A stretch of 64,000 nt of DNA from Veillonella sp. 3310. GTDB taxonomy: Bacteria; Bacillota; Negativicutes; Veillonellales; Veillonellaceae. Both the position numbers and the translations under genes were made by a program. Numbering within the stretch: the first letter of the stretch is position 1; each line of letters opens with the position of its first letter. Below are positions 36,905 to 43,577 of this stretch, one piece after another. The stretch lies in NCBI RefSeq assembly GCF_003999875.1, contig NZ_RQVJ01000003.1, positions 167,900 to 231,899 on the forward strand. The letters are read 5' to 3'. The notes beneath the pieces were generated by a model that had not been told where the DNA came from, searched no databases, and saw only the letters and a list, made by a program, of their open reading frames with translations.

Positions 36905-36982
36905 ATGTCTATATTTGAAAAGATTTATTTAATCATTCTTATTTTAGATCTGCTAATTAATTTCACTAATTTATTGAAATAG
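36905..36982 (+). CDS. 25-residue hydrophobic peptide, putative type I toxin (copy 1)
   Basis: The peptide has a charged N-terminus (MSIFEK), a single hydrophobic helix (YLIILILDLLINF) and a C-terminal Lys. It resembles the small holin-like type I toxins of Firmicutes in size and plan. It follows AGGAGGTGAT (36892-36901), a ten-base match to the anti-Shine-Dalgarno end, seven bases from ATG. A GC-rich stem-loop follows and a convergent promoter lies 125 bp beyond the stop. A second copy at 38823 keeps 16 of 25 residues. Too short for ordinary gene callers; toxicity is inferred. Confidence 0.7.
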   Translation: MSIFEKIYLIILILDLLINFTNLLK

Positions 36983-36989
36983 ATTAATG

Positions 36990-37100
36990 AAGACGCCTAA
37001 CGCAAAGAGGTCTGTCAACCTCACACGTTAGGCGTCATCATATTTCCAAGTTTTGAGATGAGCCTAACGCCGTTCACACGTTGATGGCTCTTCTTTTTAC
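36990..37100 (-). ncRNA. Putative antisense antitoxin RNA, copy 1
   Basis: A minus-strand transcript is predicted from the extended -10 TGCTATACT (reverse of 37107-37115), starting near 37100. It runs toward the peptide gene and crosses the stem-loop 36992-37036 (GACGCCTAACG with CGTTAGGCGTC, inner GAGGT/ACCTC). It would overlap the 3' part of the peptide mRNA. Its own 5' end resembles the mRNA 5' end (CATCAACGTG...CTCATCTC). Confidence 0.55.
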
Positions 37101-37106
37101 ACGTGT

Positions 37107-37115
37107 AGTATAGCA
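37107..37115 (-). promoter_or_regulatory. Extended -10 promoter of antisense RNA 1
   Basis: Reading the minus strand gives TGCTATACT after a T-rich stretch. An identical element serves copy 2 at 39023-39031. Confidence 0.55.
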
Positions 37116-37140
37116 TATTCTGAGAAAAAATTCTACTAAC

Positions 37141-37475
37141 ACCTCTATAAAACGTCATTTGTTACGCTATGCAGCCTTGAGGCGGTCTTAACTGAATATG
37201 ATAAAGGGATGACCGCAATACACTGTGATTGCTGCTTGTCACGTTAAATTAGATATATTAGGCAAAGGGAAGAGCACGGCATACCCCTCACAAACGGTAT
37301 TTCATAATGTTTGTTCGGGGCATACCGTGCTCTTCTAAGGTATATGTATTTGTGACATAAGTGAACGTGACAAAGATTTAGCATACTCAGGGGATATTGC
37401 GGTCATCTTGTGTTTATTTGATTTAGTCAGTAAGAGCCGCCACAAAGGCTGCTACGCTTAATTGCGTTCCTTAGG
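37141..37475. repeat. Structured hairpin repeat, copy B (nested, longest)
   Basis: The outer arms ACGCTATGCAGCC...GGCGG (from about 37163) and CCGCCACAAAGGCTGCTACGC (to about 37457) pair imperfectly. Inside them GATGACCGCAATA (37208-37220) pairs perfectly with TATTGCGGTCATC (37395-37407). Inside that TTGTCACGTT (37236-37245) pairs with AACGTGACAA (37364-37373). At the centre is the AAGAGCACGG/CCGTGCTCTT hairpin (37270-37334) with the shared loop. It looks like one hairpin element inserted in another. The 37476-37698 remainder holds only the rpn upstream region and its TATAAT near 37665. Confidence 0.7.
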
Positions 37476-37698
37476 GAAGGGGTGTACTCTTTTTTTGTCT
37501 GTGTTATTTAGTTAGTAAGGGGGGCACAAGTTTTATACATGTAACTAGGTTCCTTGGGGAGAATATATACTGATAGGAAATTTTAAAGGAGGATAAAGAA
37601 TAGTTTGTGAATTGTATGGATAGGTGGTGCATGGCGCGCTACCGTACTGCATTATGGATGTGGTATAATTTAGTTAACTCAAAGAGCGAGGTACATCT

Positions 37699-38490
37699 AT
37701 GCAATTCAAGTCTTTTGATGAGTTGAGTATTCAAGATAATTTTATCTTTGAAAAGGTGATGCGTGAGAAATCAATTTGTAAAGAATTATTAGAACGGGTA
37801 TTGGAGATTTCAATTCTGGATATTGCGTATATTGAAACGGAAAAGACAATGGAGTCTGGTCTTGATGATAAAGGTGTGCGCTTGGACGTGTATGTGAATG
37901 ATGACAAAGGAACAGTCTACAATATTGAAATGCAAACGTACAAGAATATGCCTGAGTTAATAAAACGGTCACGATTTTATCATAGTGCCATTGATCATTA
38001 TTCTATGGAAAAGGGCGCTGACTATATGACATTGAATGATTGTTTTGTTATTTTTATTTGTACGTTCCCTATATTTTCTGGAAAGCTCCATAAGTACACG
38101 TATACAAAAAAGTGTACAGAAGAGCTGGGTAGAGAGTTAGGAGATGGTTTAACCACTATATTTTTAAGTACCAAGGCTCAAATGAATGATGTTTCAGAAC
38201 TATTACAGAACTTCTTGGATTATGTAGATGGTAGACCTCCAGCAGATGGTTTGTTACAACAGATGGATGAGGTTGTGCACGTAGTGAAGCAAAGTAAGGA
38301 GTGGAGGGGTGAATATATGAAATTAGAAATGGATCGGAAGAAATATTGGCGTGAGGGAAAAAAAGAGGGGACACTAGAAGCAATTGTTGGTATGTTACGT
38401 GAAAAATTATCAGTAGAGATGATTGCCCGCATTACCAATATGCCTGTAGACCAAGTAATTCAAATTGGAAAAGAGCATGCGCTCTTATAA
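37699..38490 (+). CDS. Rpn-type PD-(D/E)XK nuclease / transposase-31-like protein, copy 1
   Basis: A 263-residue member of the recombination-promoting nuclease family. The nuclease core is seen as GVRLDVYVND followed by YNIEMQT (Asp, then Glu-x-Gln), then RSRFYHSAIDHY. It opens FDELSIQDNFIFEKVM as in the family. A C-terminal helical tail with REGKKEGTLEAIVGML follows. In E. coli, Rpn proteins promote recA-independent recombination and phage defence. ATG 37699 follows GCGAGG. It is nearly identical to copy 2 at 39305. Hairpin repeat C begins at its stop codon. An internal start is listed separately. Confidence 0.85.
   Translation: MQFKSFDELSIQDNFIFEKVMREKSICKELLERVLEISILDIAYIETEKTMESGLDDKGVRLDVYVNDDKGTVYNIEMQTYKNMPELIKRSRFYHSAIDHYSMEKGADYMTLNDCFVIFICTFPIFSGKLHKYTYTKKCTEELGRELGDGLTTIFLSTKAQMNDVSELLQNFLDYVDGRPPADGLLQQMDEVVHVVKQSKEWRGEYMKLEMDRKKYWREGKKEGTLEAIVGMLREKLSVEMIARITNMPVDQVIQIGKEHALL
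38317..38490 (+). CDS. Possible intragenic small protein of rpn copy 1 (RpnS-like)
   Basis: Inside rpn, in the same frame, GGAGGGGTG (38303-38310) is followed nine bases later by ATG 38317. It would give a 57-residue C-terminal protein (MKLEMDRKKYWREG...). E. coli rpn genes have been reported to make such an in-frame C-terminal antitoxin. Copy 2 keeps an equivalent site. Inference, needing expression data. Confidence 0.4.
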   Translation: MKLEMDRKKYWREGKKEGTLEAIVGMLREKLSVEMIARITNMPVDQVIQIGKEHALL

Positions 38491-38690
38491 AACGTCACTT
38501 GTTACGCTATGCAGCCTTGAGGCGGCCTTAACTGAATATAATAAAGGGAAGCCCATGGCATACTCCTTCACAAACGGTATTTCATAATGTTTGTTCAGGA
38601 GCACGCCATGGGCTTCTTGCTTTTGTTTGATTTAGTCAGTAAAAACCGCCACAAAGGCTGCTACGCTTAACTGCGTTCCTTGGGAGAAAT
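38484..38690. repeat. Structured hairpin repeat, copy C
   Basis: The outer arms GCAGCCTTGAGGCGG and CCGCCACAAAGGCTGC are as in copy B. The inner stem is GAAGCCCATGGC (38548-38559) with GCCATGGGCTTC (38605-38616), a perfect 12-bp stem of different sequence from copies A, B and E, yet enclosing the same loop core. It begins at the rpn stop and can terminate it. The 38691-38822 stretch holds the promoter of peptide gene 2. Confidence 0.72.
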
Positions 38691-38822
38691 TATATCCAAT
38701 TATAATCTTTAAGTAGTTAGCAATTATTATCAACGTTGTGTGTGATTTGTGCTATAATAAAATTAAAGAGTCATCAACGTGAGTTGGGCTCATCTCTTCC
38801 TATAATAGGAGGAGGTGATAGT

Positions 38823-38900
38823 ATGACAGAGTTTGAAAAGTTTTATTTGATTATTCTAACTTTGGAATTACTAATTCATTTTATTGATTTATTTAAATAA
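38823..38900 (+). CDS. 25-residue hydrophobic peptide, putative type I toxin (copy 2)
   Basis: Paralogue of the peptide at 36905: same length, same AGGAGGTGAT site, same extended -10 (38750-38758). The hydrophobic helix reads YLIILTLELLIHF. Nine residues differ, mostly conservative (Asp/Glu, Asn/Asp, Leu/Phe), which points to selection on the peptide rather than neutral decay. A convergent antisense promoter lies downstream. Confidence 0.7.
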   Translation: MTEFEKFYLIILTLELLIHFIDLFK

Positions 38901-38904
38901 ATAA

Positions 38905-39016
38905 TAAAATGGCCTAACGTAAAAGAGGTCTGACCACCTCACACGTTAGGTCCATTTTTATGTATACATTGAGATGAGCCTAACGCCATAGACACGTTGA
39001 TGGCTCTTCTTTTTAC
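38905..39016 (-). ncRNA. Putative antisense antitoxin RNA, copy 2
   Basis: Predicted from TGCTATACT on the minus strand (39023-39031). It crosses a stem-loop (38908-38956) whose closing pairs are AATGG/TCCATT instead of GACG/CGTC of copy 1, while the CCTAACG/CGTTAGG core and inner GAGGT/ACCTC are kept. The 39017-39304 stretch contains only the antisense promoter and the rpn upstream region with TATAAT near 39271. Confidence 0.55.
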
Positions 39017-39304
39017 ATGTGTAGTATAGCATATTCTGAGAAAAAATTCTACTAACTCCGCTACGCTTAACTGCGTTCCTCAGAGAAGGGTGGCTCTTTT
39101 TTGTCTGCGTTATTTAGTTAGTAAGGGGGGCACAAGTTTTCTACACATAACTGTGTTACCTGAGGAGAACATATACTGATAGGAAATTTTAAAGGGAGAT
39201 AAACGATAGTTTGCGAATTGTATGGATAGGTGGTGCATGGCGTGCTACCGTACTGCATTATGGATGTGGTATAATTTAGTTAACTCAAAGAGCGAGGTAC
39301 ATCT

Positions 39305-40108
39305 ATGCAATTCAAGTCTTTTGATGAGTTGAGTATTCAAGATAATTTTATCTTTGAAAAGGTGATGCGTGAGAAATCGATTTGTAAGGAATTGTTAGAA
39401 CGGGTATTGGAGATTTCAATTCTAGATATTGCGTATATTGAAACGGAAAAGACAATGGAGTCTGGTCTTGATGATAAAGGTGTGCGCTTGGACGTGTATG
39501 TGAATGATGACAAAGGAACTGTCTACAATATTGAAATGCAAACGTACAAGAATATGCCTGAGTTAATAAAACGGTCGCGCTTTTATCATAGTGCCATTGA
39601 TCACTATTCTATGGAAAAGGGCGCTGACTATATGACATTGAATGATTGTTTTGTTATTTTTATTTGTACGTTCCCTATATTTTCTGGAAAGCGTCATAAG
39701 TACACGTATACAAAAAAGTGTACAGAAGAGCTAGGCAGAGAGCTGGGGGATGGTTTAACTACTATTTTTTTAAGTACTAAGGCAGAAATGAATGATGTTT
39801 CGGAAGTATTACAGAACTTCTTGGATTATGTAGATGGTAGACCTCCAGCAGATGGTCTGTTACAACAGATGGATGAGGTTGTGCACGTAGTGAAGCAAAG
39901 TAAGGAATGGAGAGGTGAATATATGAAATTAGAAATGGATCGGAAGAAATATTGGCGCGAGGGAAAAGAAGCGGGCAAAGTAGAGGGGACACTAGAGGCA
40001 ATTGTCGGTATGTTACGTGAAAAATTATCAGTAGAGATGATTGCCCGTATTACTAATATGCCTGTAGATCAAGTGATTCAAATTGGAAAAGAGCATGCAC
40101 TCTTATAA
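39305..40108 (+). CDS. Rpn-type PD-(D/E)XK nuclease / transposase-31-like protein, copy 2
   Basis: 267 residues; differs from copy 1 at three residues (Leu to Arg in GKRHK, Gln to Glu in KAEMND, Leu to Val in SEVLQ). One Lys is replaced by EAGKV in the tail. The nuclease core (RLDVYVND, YNIEMQT) is unchanged, so both copies should be active or inactive together. Upstream 130 bp and ribosome-binding site are also shared with copy 1. Hairpin repeat D follows the stop. Confidence 0.85.
   Translation: MQFKSFDELSIQDNFIFEKVMREKSICKELLERVLEISILDIAYIETEKTMESGLDDKGVRLDVYVNDDKGTVYNIEMQTYKNMPELIKRSRFYHSAIDHYSMEKGADYMTLNDCFVIFICTFPIFSGKRHKYTYTKKCTEELGRELGDGLTTIFLSTKAEMNDVSEVLQNFLDYVDGRPPADGLLQQMDEVVHVVKQSKEWRGEYMKLEMDRKKYWREGKEAGKVEGTLEAIVGMLREKLSVEMIARITNMPVDQVIQIGKEHALL
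39923..40108 (+). CDS. Possible intragenic small protein of rpn copy 2 (RpnS-like)
   Basis: GGAGAGGTG is followed by in-frame ATG 39923, giving a 61-residue C-terminal product. The only length change between the two rpn copies falls inside this product. Confidence 0.4.
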   Translation: MKLEMDRKKYWREGKEAGKVEGTLEAIVGMLREKLSVEMIARITNMPVDQVIQIGKEHALL

Positions 40109-40300
40109 AACGTCTCTTGAGATGCTATGAAAACTTGTGGCATGCATTGAGCGGTTAAATGAACGAGCGCGACACATTCCTCCACAAACTGATCCTACGG
40201 TAGGTTTGCTCCGGAATATGTCGCGCTCATTTTGTATTTGTGTAATTCAGTCAATATGGGTGCCACAACTTTTTTCTACTCATCACTGTGTTCCTCAGGA
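40105..40300. repeat. Structured hairpin repeat, copy D (diverged)
   Basis: The outer arms AAAACTTGTGGCA (40130-40142) and TGCCACAACTTTT (40261-40273) pair with one mismatch. The inner stem GAGCGCGACA (40165-40174) pairs with TGTCGCGCTC (40219-40228), followed by ATTTTGTATTTG. Loop and stem differ from the other copies, but the plan and the flanking CTATGAAAACTTGTGG of copy A are kept. Confidence 0.68.
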
Positions 40301-40302
40301 GA

Positions 40303-40545
40303 ATAAAGAGCACGGCATACCCCTCACAAACGGTATTTCATAATGTTTGTTCGGGGCACACCGTGCTCTTCTAAGGTATATGTAATTGTGACATAAGTGA
40401 ACGTGACAAAGATTTAGCATACTCAGGGGATATTGCGGTCATCTTGCGTTTGTTCGATTTAGTCAATAAAGGTCTGCCTCAAATGCTACTACGCCTAACT
40501 GCGTTCCTTGGGAATGGGGGCAGGTCTCTTATTAATATTGTACAT
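40303..40545. repeat. Structured hairpin repeat, copy E (right-hand part of B)
   Basis: It contains the AAGAGCACGG/CCGTGCTCTT hairpin (about 40306-40373). It then has the right flank of copy B (GTGAACGTGACAAAG, GATATTGCGGTCATC) and the CTGCGTTCCTTGGG end. The matching left arms are missing, so the larger stems cannot form: a truncated copy. The bases 40546-40679 before metE show no recognised riboswitch. Confidence 0.68.
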
Positions 40546-40679
40546 ATAAATCATCTGCGTTATAGTTTTCATATATAACTTACTATCTTTTATACATATT
40601 ATACAAATCCCTACTCAAAGAGTATAGTATAAACATCAGATTGATACTTATCGATGTACACTATGGAGGTGTTGTATAT

Positions 40680-42956
40680 ATGAAATATTCTGTAACTGGA
40701 TTCCCACGTATTGGGGCGAAACGAGAGTTAAAATTTATTACTGAATCTTATTTCCGTGGCGATGTGAGCCTAGAGGATTTGACGAAGGTTGTGGAAGAGC
40801 AACGTGAGGTGCAATGGAAAGTGCAACAGGCGGCTGGAGCAGACTTCATTCCATCCAATGACTATTCCTTATACGATGGTGTGTTGGATACAGCGTTCAC
40901 GTTGAATGCGATTCCAAAGCGTTATCAAAACCTAGGGTTAGGTGAGGTAGATACTTACTTTGCTGCGGCTCGTGGCTATCAAGGGGAGGCGGGCGATGTG
41001 AAAGCTTTTTCTATGAAGAAATGGTTCAACACGAACTATCACTACTTGGTGCCAGAAATCGACGATGACGTGAAGTTGCAATTGCGATCCACAGAGTTCC
41101 TAGATGGTTATCGTCAAGCGAAGTCATTAGGTATCGAAACTAAACCTGTTTTGGTGGGGCCTTTCACATTCTTACAATTAGCAGATTTTAGAGGTAACAA
41201 GAGTATTGATGATGTAGTGGATGATGTCATCACAGCCTATGTGGACATATTCAAGGCGGCCAAAGAAGAAGGTGTATCCTGGATTCAAGTAGATGAGCCG
41301 TACTTGGTATACGATCTTAACGAAGGGGACGTAGCATTATTCTCTCGCATCTATGAAAGCTTACTTCCGCAAAAACAAGGCTTACACGTATTATTGCAAA
41401 CCTACTTTGGAGATATCCGTGATGCCTATGAAGTAGTAACAGGTCTTGATTTTGACGGCATTGGTTTAGACTTTATCGAGGGCAAGCAAACGGAATCCTT
41501 AGTGAAAACCCATGGGTTCCCACAAGGTAAACTGCTCTTTGCTGGTTTAGTGAATGGTAAAAACATTTGGCGCACAGATTATAAAAAAGTGTTGGCAAAA
41601 TTGGAAGAATTAAAAGCAGCTGGCATCGATGTGGTGCTTAGCACATCTTGTTCCTTGCTACATGTGCCGTATACCGTGGAGAACGAGCCGAAGCTTCCAC
41701 AAGCGGTGTTACAACATTTCTCCTTCGCCCATGAAAAATTAGGAGAATTAAGAGAAATTGCAGACCTAGTAGAGCTTTCAGATTACGCATCTCACGAAGC
41801 ATTCCAAGTTAACCAAGCGTTGTTTACAGCATCTGAACTTCGCACCGATGAAAGTGTGCAACAAGCAGTTGCGGCCTTGGTAGAAGAAGATTTCAACCGC
41901 CCGCAAAGCATTAAAGAACGCCAAGCAGTGCAAAAAAATATCTTCCAATTGCCATTGTTACCAACCACAACCATCGGATCTTTCCCACAAACAAAAGCGG
42001 TGAAAGAAAATCGTAAATTGTTCCGCCAAGGAGAGATTTCTGAAGCGGAATACCGCGGAAAAGCAAAAGAGTTCATCAAAGACTGTATCAAATTGCAAGA
42101 AGACATCGGCTTAGATGTACTGGTACATGGCGAGTTCGAGCGCAATGATATGGTGGAATTTTTCGGAGAAAATTTAGATGGCTATGTGTTTACATCCAAT
42201 GCGTGGGTACAGTCCTATGGTACACGGGGTGTAAAACCGCCAATCGTGTTTGGCGATATCAAAAGGAAACAAGCTATTACCACGGATTATAATGCATACG
42301 CTAGCAGCTTGACAGATAAACAAGTAAAAGGCATGTTGACAGGTCCTGTGACAATTTTGAATTGGTCCTTCCCTCGTGAAGACATTTCTACAAAAGAAAT
42401 GATGTACCAAATCGGATTGGCTATCCGTGAAGAAGTGCTTGACCTAGAAGCGGCAGGCATTCGCATCATCCAAATCGATGAAGCGGCTCTTCGTGAAAAA
42501 TTGCCATTACGCCGTGCTGATTGGTATGGCGATTATCTAGACTTTGCCATCAAAGCATTCCGTCTATGCCATGCGAAAGTGAAAGTGGAAACGCAAATTC
42601 ATACGCATATGTGCTATAGCGAGTTTGAAGATATTATCTCTGAAATTGATGCCATGGATGCAGACGTGATTACCTTTGAGGCGTCACGATCCAAGTTAAC
42701 ATTACTAGATGCTTTATTGGAAAATAACTTCCAAACAGAAGTAGGACCTGGTGTGTATGATATCCACTCTCCACGAGTACCAAGCGTAGAAGAGATTAAA
42801 GATGTTATACGTTTGATCGTTTCAAAAATCCCGGTAGAACATGTATGGATAAACCCAGACTGCGGATTGAAAACACGTGGTGAGAAAGAAACAGTTGCCA
42901 GCCTACAACACATGGTACAAGCGGTACAAGAAATTCGAGCAGAGTTGAGTAAATAA
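40680..42956 (+). CDS. metE: Cobalamin-independent methionine synthase
   Basis: Transfers methyl from methyltetrahydrofolate polyglutamate to homocysteine. The 758-residue two-barrel protein opens TGFPRIGAKRELK. The zinc site of the C-terminal barrel is seen in HTHMCYSEF (His, Cys), the Glu further on and NPDCGLKTRG near residue 723. TTIGSFPQT marks the start of the C-terminal half near residue 437. I start at ATG 40680 (MKYSVTG) after GGAGG; 13 extra upstream residues are unlikely. It is monocistronic, with its own terminator. Confidence 0.97.
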   Translation: MKYSVTGFPRIGAKRELKFITESYFRGDVSLEDLTKVVEEQREVQWKVQQAAGADFIPSNDYSLYDGVLDTAFTLNAIPKRYQNLGLGEVDTYFAAARGYQGEAGDVKAFSMKKWFNTNYHYLVPEIDDDVKLQLRSTEFLDGYRQAKSLGIETKPVLVGPFTFLQLADFRGNKSIDDVVDDVITAYVDIFKAAKEEGVSWIQVDEPYLVYDLNEGDVALFSRIYESLLPQKQGLHVLLQTYFGDIRDAYEVVTGLDFDGIGLDFIEGKQTESLVKTHGFPQGKLLFAGLVNGKNIWRTDYKKVLAKLEELKAAGIDVVLSTSCSLLHVPYTVENEPKLPQAVLQHFSFAHEKLGELREIADLVELSDYASHEAFQVNQALFTASELRTDESVQQAVAALVEEDFNRPQSIKERQAVQKNIFQLPLLPTTTIGSFPQTKAVKENRKLFRQGEISEAEYRGKAKEFIKDCIKLQEDIGLDVLVHGEFERNDMVEFFGENLDGYVFTSNAWVQSYGTRGVKPPIVFGDIKRKQAITTDYNAYASSLTDKQVKGMLTGPVTILNWSFPREDISTKEMMYQIGLAIREEVLDLEAAGIRIIQIDEAALREKLPLRRADWYGDYLDFAIKAFRLCHAKVKVETQIHTHMCYSEFEDIISEIDAMDADVITFEASRSKLTLLDALLENNFQTEVGPGVYDIHSPRVPSVEEIKDVIRLIVSKIPVEHVWINPDCGLKTRGEKETVASLQHMVQAVQEIRAELSK

Positions 42957-42970
42957 TAAATAATAGTAAG

Positions 42971-43030
42971 AAAACTACCAAGATACTTGAGTGCTTAGCA
43001 TTTTAAGATATCTTGGTAGTTTTATATTTA
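42971..43030 (+). terminator. metE terminator
   Basis: AAAACTACCAAGATA (42971-42985) pairs perfectly with TATCTTGGTAGTTTT (43009-43023), with the T-rich tail TTTATATTTA. Confidence 0.85.
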
Positions 43031-43577
43031 TACAGGTTGGGGGTGTATGATTTTTTAATGAGGGCATATTATATATTTTTTATATAGGAATTATAATAAT
43101 TGAGAAGTACAGGTAACTATAAGCTAAGAATAAATAAAAAAATAGGTAGTTTTAATTTATTCGATGTGCTTTTATTTATTTTAATAGATAGTTAGAGTAA
43201 AAATGTACGATAATTGGGAATATCGATTTTTTTGGAAGTAAAATAAGTCTGAAATTTTAACATTTGAAGAAAAAACTATTCCAATGTGTACCTAATTAGT
43301 ATATAATAGAGGTAAAATTCTATTTTGATAGGTAAAGTAGTTTGTGTGAGGCTTTAGTCTGAAAAGAGAGGCCGTATTAGGTGTTCTTAAAGGGTGGTGT
43401 GATGAATATATATAAAAATAATAATGAATGTTTATCTATTTTAATAAGTCGATTATGAAATACGTAAGCATTCAATTTTTTTGTGCCATAAATGCTTAGC
43501 TTAGCGGTATATATTGTAAGTAAGTATCACGTATTTGTTATGTAAATGTTGTAAACATATATGTACAGGAGTTTAGT
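43031..43577 (+). promoter_or_regulatory. Long AT-rich upstream region of the giant adhesin
   Basis: No gene of normal size. A TATAAT at 43302-43307, about 270 bp before the start, is the best promoter candidate (weak -35 TTCCAA, 17 bp upstream), which would give a long leader. The leader contains a possible 18-codon ORF (about 43402-43458, beginning MNIYKNNN, after AAGGGTGGTG). The adhesin ribosome-binding site is CAGGAG just before 43578. Confidence 0.4.

Larger units (their letters stand above)
36809..40108 (+). repeat. Imperfect tandem segmental duplication (TA-like module plus rpn)
   Basis: Unit 1 starts at 36809 and unit 2 at 38724 (shared TTATCAACGTT). Each contains the small peptide gene with its antisense RNA, a spacer beginning near GTAAGGGGGGCACAAG, and an rpn gene, ending at 38490 and 40108. 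The rpn proteins differ by three substitutions and one short insertion, while the peptides differ at 9 of 25 residues. Unit 1 holds an extra 310 bp (37141-37450) containing most of hairpin repeat B. Confidence 0.8.

Noticed and set aside
40137..40343. Plus-strand 68-codon ORF after rpn copy 2
   Set aside because: Lies wholly in hairpin repeats D and E, with no conservation of the frame in the other repeat copies.
40546..40679. Cobalamin, SAM or T-box leader before metE
   Set aside because: No B12 box (GCCACTG-like), SAM-I core or T-box sequence could be found in the short leader.
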